DNA from: Candidatus Zhuqueibacterota bacterium
GTDB lineage: Bacteria > Zhuqueibacterota > Zhuqueibacteria > Residuimicrobiales > Krinioviventaceae
Assembly (NCBI GenBank): GCA_003854995.1
Contig: RQOI01000226.1
Coordinates: 1-17,242 of the forward strand
Direction: 5' to 3'
DNA length: 17,242 bases
This document shows, in pieces, positions 14,787-17,242 of this stretch. The position numbers and the translations under genes were made by a program. The notes beneath the pieces are model-generated. The model was given only the letters and a program-made list of their open reading frames with translations. It made no database searches and was not told the origin of the DNA. Each line of letters begins with the position of its first letter. Positions within the stretch are counted from its first letter, which is position 1.

Positions 14787-15349
14787 AAAACATCCTCTTG
14801 CAACACCACCAACTTTTCTCGCAACATCTTGCGCGCGCGAAACAGATAGCTCTTGACCGTCCCGTCCGGCAGTGCCAAAATGTGGCCGATCTCTGCGTAT
14901 TTCATCCCCTCGAGATGAAAGAGCGTCACGATTGTCCTGTACAGGACCGGCAAGGCTTGCACCTGTGCATGCAGCAGCCGACTCACATCGGAATCCGCCG
15001 CGTCGTCATAGGGAGTTTCGATATCGGCTGCCAGACTCTCAACAGTGACATCGGCCTCCTGCCTGTCCTCCAGGAGCGGCGGGCGCTTCTTTGCCAGATA
15101 GTTCACGCATGTATTATAGGCAATGCGCGCCAGCCAGGTCGACAGTTTGCTCTGGAATTGAAATCCCTGCAGGTTTTCATAGGCCTTGACAAAAACGTCC
15201 TGGCAGACATCTTCTCTGTCGGAAAAATTTGCCACCATACGAAAGACAATGTGCGCCACAAGTCTCTTGTAACGGTCAATGAACTCTCTGAACGCTTTTG
15301 CTTCACCGGCAAGAACGCGCTGTACAAGTTGTTTTTCTTCGAAATCCAT
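14783..15349 (-). CDS. ECF-type RNA polymerase sigma factor
   Basis: A 188-residue extracytoplasmic-function sigma factor. Region 2 covers about 24-92, with DREDVCQDVFVKAYENL (45-60) and the -10-reading STWLARIAYNTCVNYL stretch (70-85). An acidic linker follows at 95-122. Region 4 lies at about 128-180, with the helix-turn-helix KYAEIGHILALPDGTVKSYL (150-169) reading the -35 element. It is translationally coupled to the anti-sigma gene. ATG 15349 has no clear ribosome binding site and lies only a few bases after the predicted transcription start, so initiation may be nearly leaderless. The AAC/GTC promoter elements on both sides of the intergenic region suggest it regulates itself and the divergent membrane-protein gene. 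Confidence 0.94.
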   Translation of the reverse strand: MDFEEKQLVQRVLAGEAKAFREFIDRYKRLVAHIVFRMVANFSDREDVCQDVFVKAYENLQGFQFQSKLSTWLARIAYNTCVNYLAKKRPPLLEDRQEADVTVESLAADIETPYDDAADSDVSRLLHAQVQALPVLYRTIVTLFHLEGMKYAEIGHILALPDGTVKSYLFRARKMLREKLVVLQEDVL

Positions 15350-15360
15350 TTATTTCAATA

Positions 15361-15388
15361 GACAGTTCAAATCTGATATAGTTGCATA
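15361..15388 (-). promoter_or_regulatory. Predicted ECF promoter for the sigma/anti-sigma genes
   Basis: On the minus strand TATGCAAC (15381-15388) is followed after exactly 17 bases by GTCTATT, whose GTC is at 15361-15363. AAC at -35 and GTC at -10 is the general ECF promoter pattern. The same elements with the same spacing occur on the other strand facing the divergent gene. The predicted transcription start falls within a few bases of ATG 15349. Confidence 0.7.
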
Positions 15389-15404
15389 CAAATTTTTAAC
15401 AAAC

Positions 15405-15432
15405 TATGCAACATTTTTTTCATCCACCTGTC
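15405..15432 (+). promoter_or_regulatory. Predicted ECF promoter for the small membrane-protein gene
   Basis: TATGCAAC (15405-15412) is followed after exactly 17 bases by GTCATAT, with GTC at 15430-15432. Together with the minus-strand copy it makes a perfect 8-bp inverted repeat of the -35 element (15381-15388 and 15405-15412). Transcription would begin near 15440, leaving a leader of about 34 bases with AAAGGA at 15462-15467 before ATG 15474. Confidence 0.7.
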
Positions 15433-15473
15433 ATATAGATCAGAACGCACAAATTAAATAGAAAGGATATCAC

Positions 15474-15821
15474 ATGGATCATGGCATTTTTGTCCCGATC
15501 GTGCTTTTCGGCGTCATCGCCTACATTGTCAAGATCGCTGCCGAGAATCGGACCAGACGGATTTTGATTGAAAAGGGCGAGATCAATGAGAATCTCAAAT
15601 ACCTCTTTGCGGACAAGCTCGCCTACGCGGTGCCATCATCGCTGAAATGGGGCATGGTGCTCATCGCGGTGGGCCTCGCCTTTTTCATCTCGCGCGCCGT
15701 CAATCTTGGCATGGACGATGAAACCGCGCTCTTTGCCCTCATGTTTCTGTTCGGCGGCATTGCCCTGGTGATCTATTACTTCATCGGCACTCGCATGCTG
15801 AAGAACCAGAAAGAGAATTAG
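15474..15821 (+). CDS. Small three-helix membrane protein, DUF6249-like
   Basis: A 115-residue inner-membrane protein with predicted helices at about 6-23, 57-76 and 84-106. Between the first two lies a charged cytoplasmic-type segment, ENRTRRILIEKGEINENLKY (24-43). The ILIEKGE motif after a first helix starting VPIVLFGV resembles the DUF6249 family, which I recall as often encoded beside ECF sigma factors; the match is from memory and should be treated as probable. ATG 15474 has AAAGGA six bases upstream. The gene is divergent from the sigma factor and its promoter mirrors the sigma promoter, so it is probably a direct target and may take part in envelope stress sensing. A strong terminator follows. 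Confidence 0.8.
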   Translation: MDHGIFVPIVLFGVIAYIVKIAAENRTRRILIEKGEINENLKYLFADKLAYAVPSSLKWGMVLIAVGLAFFISRAVNLGMDDETALFALMFLFGGIALVIYYFIGTRMLKNQKEN

Positions 15822-15843
15822 CACAAAATTCCGCTGCCTGCAA

Positions 15844-15874
15844 AGGGCCGGATTTTTTCCGGCCCTGCATTTTT
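15844..15874 (+). terminator. Rho-independent terminator after the small membrane-protein gene
   Basis: AGGGCCGGA (15844-15852) and TCCGGCCCT (15858-15866) form a perfect 9-bp GC-rich stem with a five-T loop, followed by GCA and five T's. It starts 22 bases after the stop at 15821. A second GC-rich stretch followed by TTTTT (15876-15896) may add to termination. Confidence 0.85.
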
Positions 15875-15897
15875 CCGGCGCTGCCGCCGCCTTTTTC

Positions 15898-15926
15898 TTG
15901 ACTCCCATGTTTTAAGTTAGTAAAGT
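15898..15926 (+). promoter_or_regulatory. Sigma70-type promoter for trmB
   Basis: TTGACT (15898-15903) and TAAAGT (15921-15926) are separated by 17 bases, close to the housekeeping consensus. Transcription would start near 15933, giving a leader of about 75 bases before trmB. It lies just behind the terminator of the preceding gene, as expected for a new transcription unit. Confidence 0.65.
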
Positions 15927-16008
15927 ACAACCTGGCACCGAGGATGGGCACACGCCCCAGTCATATCCTCGCGCGCATGCTGAAAATTGGAAATTTATTG
16001 CATCATTC

Positions 16009-16641
16009 ATGGCAAAGAAGAAACTCGAACGTATCGCAGAGGTCAAGACATTTCCCAATGTCTCGCATGCCGGCGCCGAACTGAAAGGTCAGTGGCACAC
16101 TATTTTCAAAAATGGCCGGCCGATGACGTTGGAATTGGGTTGCGGCAAAGGCGATTACACGCTGGCGCTCGCGCAACAGCATCCCGAGCGCAATTATATC
16201 GGCATCGACCTGAAAAGCGCGCGCCTGTGGGCCGCCGCCACCCAGGCGATGCAAAAAAGCCTGAGCAACGTCTTTTTCATCCGGGCAAACGCTTTGGATC
16301 TGACTGACATCTTTGCGCCGGACGATATCGCAGAGATCTGGATCCCCTTTCCCGATCCCTATCCACAAAAACCGCGCAAACGAATGACCGCAGCGCGCTA
16401 TCTCGAGGTGTATAAGAAAATATGCCGGCCCGACGCCCGCATCAACGTCAAGACCGATGATGAGGCGCTCTATGAGTTTTCCCTCGCCACCATTGCAGAC
16501 TATGGATGCACCATCCATCAAAAGATCGCGGCGGTGCACGCGGATGACGCAACGGAGGAGCTCGGCATCATGACATTTTATGAAAAGCGTCACCTGGCCG
16601 CCGGACGTTCGATTAAATACATTCAATTCTCACTTCCGTAA
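16009..16641 (+). CDS. trmB: tRNA (guanine-N7-)-methyltransferase
   Basis: Methylates G46 in the variable loop of tRNAs with S-adenosylmethionine. The SAM-binding glycine loop is LELGCGKGDY at 41-50, then IGIDLKSARLW at 64-74, the TrmB signature FPDPYPQKPRKR at 114-125 and the C-terminal TFYEKRHLAAG. The length of 210 is normal. FPDPYP replaces the commoner FPDPWP, a conservative change. ATG 16009 has no obvious ribosome binding site, but the next in-frame ATG lies far into the protein. Eleven bases separate it from the next gene, so the two are probably co-transcribed from the promoter at 15898. Confidence 0.95.
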   Translation: MAKKKLERIAEVKTFPNVSHAGAELKGQWHTIFKNGRPMTLELGCGKGDYTLALAQQHPERNYIGIDLKSARLWAAATQAMQKSLSNVFFIRANALDLTDIFAPDDIAEIWIPFPDPYPQKPRKRMTAARYLEVYKKICRPDARINVKTDDEALYEFSLATIADYGCTIHQKIAAVHADDATEELGIMTFYEKRHLAAGRSIKYIQFSLP

Positions 16642-16652
16642 GAGGATGACGC

Positions 16653-17242
16653 ATGAGAAAGGAAACCATTCGCATCGGCATCATTGGCGCCGGCGAGAAC
16701 ACCAGGACGCGACATATACCGGGTCTGCAGGCGCTCGAAGGCGTCAAGATCATCAGCGTGTGCAATCGCAGCAAAGAATCGGCTGAGCTGGTTGCCACAA
16801 CATTCAACATTCCGCGCGTCTACAAGGAGTGGCAGGATGTGATCTATGACGATGACATCAATGCCATCGTCATCGGCACGTGGCCTTATCTGCACGCTCC
16901 GGCGACGCTGCTGGCGCTCGAATATGATAAACATGTGCTGTGCGAGGCGCGCATGGCGATGAATGCGGCGGAAGCGCGGCAGATGGCGGACGCCGCGCAG
17001 GCCAAACCGCACCTCGTCGCCCAACTCGTGCCGTCACCGTTCACCCTTAAAATCGATGCGGCAATAAAAAAGATCCTGGCAGAGGGCCACATCGGCCACC
17101 CGCTCGCCATCGAGGTGCGCGACGGCAACGCCTTCCTCGATGCGCAGGCGCCCTTGCAGTGGCGACAGGATTTCGATCTGTCCGGCTATAATGTGATGAC
17201 CCTGGGCATCTGGTACGAGAGCCTCATGCGCTGGCTCGGCGA
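16653..17242 (+). CDS. Gfo/Idh/MocA-like oxidoreductase lacking the EKP motif (partial)
   Basis: An open frame from ATG 16653 runs off the right edge after 196 codons. The Rossmann start IRIGIIGAGENTRTRH (6-21) and the following ACxVCNRS-like strand fit the Gfo/Idh/MocA family. Where the family normally has EKP, this protein reads HVLCEARMAMN (94-104): the glutamate stays but Lys-Pro is replaced by Ala-Arg. A dehydrogenase using the usual lysine is therefore unlikely, and it may be a divergent or non-redox subgroup. AGAGG at 16641-16645 supports the start, seven bases upstream. It follows trmB closely. It differs clearly from the canonical paralogue at 8781-9800. The C-terminal substrate domain is not visible. 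Confidence 0.85.
   Translation, partial: MRKETIRIGIIGAGENTRTRHIPGLQALEGVKIISVCNRSKESAELVATTFNIPRVYKEWQDVIYDDDINAIVIGTWPYLHAPATLLALEYDKHVLCEARMAMNAAEARQMADAAQAKPHLVAQLVPSPFTLKIDAAIKKILAEGHIGHPLAIEVRDGNAFLDAQAPLQWRQDFDLSGYNVMTLGIWYESLMRWLG

Noticed and set aside
14145..14849. A 234-codon open frame on the plus strand
   Set aside because: It is antisense to the anti-sigma gene, has no recognisable motif and crosses the sigma/anti-sigma junction.
16003..16626. A 207-codon open frame on the minus strand
   Set aside because: It is antisense to trmB, which carries all TrmB signatures.

Overview
The window looks like a moderately GC-rich bacterial chromosome segment, densely packed and organised in short operons. 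I see no tRNA, rRNA, CRISPR array, transposase or phage gene. A GWxTD-type protein, a DUF6249-like membrane protein beside an ECF sigma factor, and a UbiA protein resembling digeranylgeranylglyceryl-phosphate synthase together suggest the FCB superphylum or a nearby lineage (Calditrichota/KSB1-like). That placement is inference from gene content, because no phylogenetic marker is present.

Layout. (1) 1-3868, plus strand: the end of an unknown gene, a membrane family 2 glycosyltransferase, a radical SAM protein and a PHP-domain protein, with overlapping ends. They are probably one transcript for an undescribed envelope or metabolite pathway. (2) 3865-7879, minus strand: UbiA prenyltransferase, D-aminoacyl-tRNA deacylase (dtd), Maf pyrophosphatase, Mpl muropeptide ligase and an RGG/tandem-R3H protein. 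Three of these are joined by ATGA overlaps, and the likely terminator lies inside the convergent PHP gene. (3) 7880-8007: intergenic DNA with a perfect 15-bp inverted repeat. (4) 8008-12073, minus: a secreted TPR/GWxTD protein, a Gfo/Idh/MocA oxidoreductase and a NIF3 protein. (5) 12240-12842, plus: a nitroreductase. (6) 12902-14110, minus: a membrane-anchored endonuclease/exonuclease/phosphatase-fold protein. (7) 14265-15349, minus: zinc anti-sigma factor and ECF sigma factor, divergent from (8) a small three-helix membrane protein at 15474-15821, plus. (9) 16009 to the end, plus: trmB and the start of a second Gfo/Idh/MocA protein that lacks the usual EKP motif.

The most striking signal is the sigma/DUF6249 intergenic region. 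Both strands carry TATGCAAC-N17-GTC with identical spacing, one copy pointing at each gene. This looks like a divergent pair of promoters read by the ECF sigma factor itself, which would make the membrane protein part of its regulon. The second is the strong minus-strand terminator at 3699-3741, encoded within the 3' end of the opposing PHP gene.
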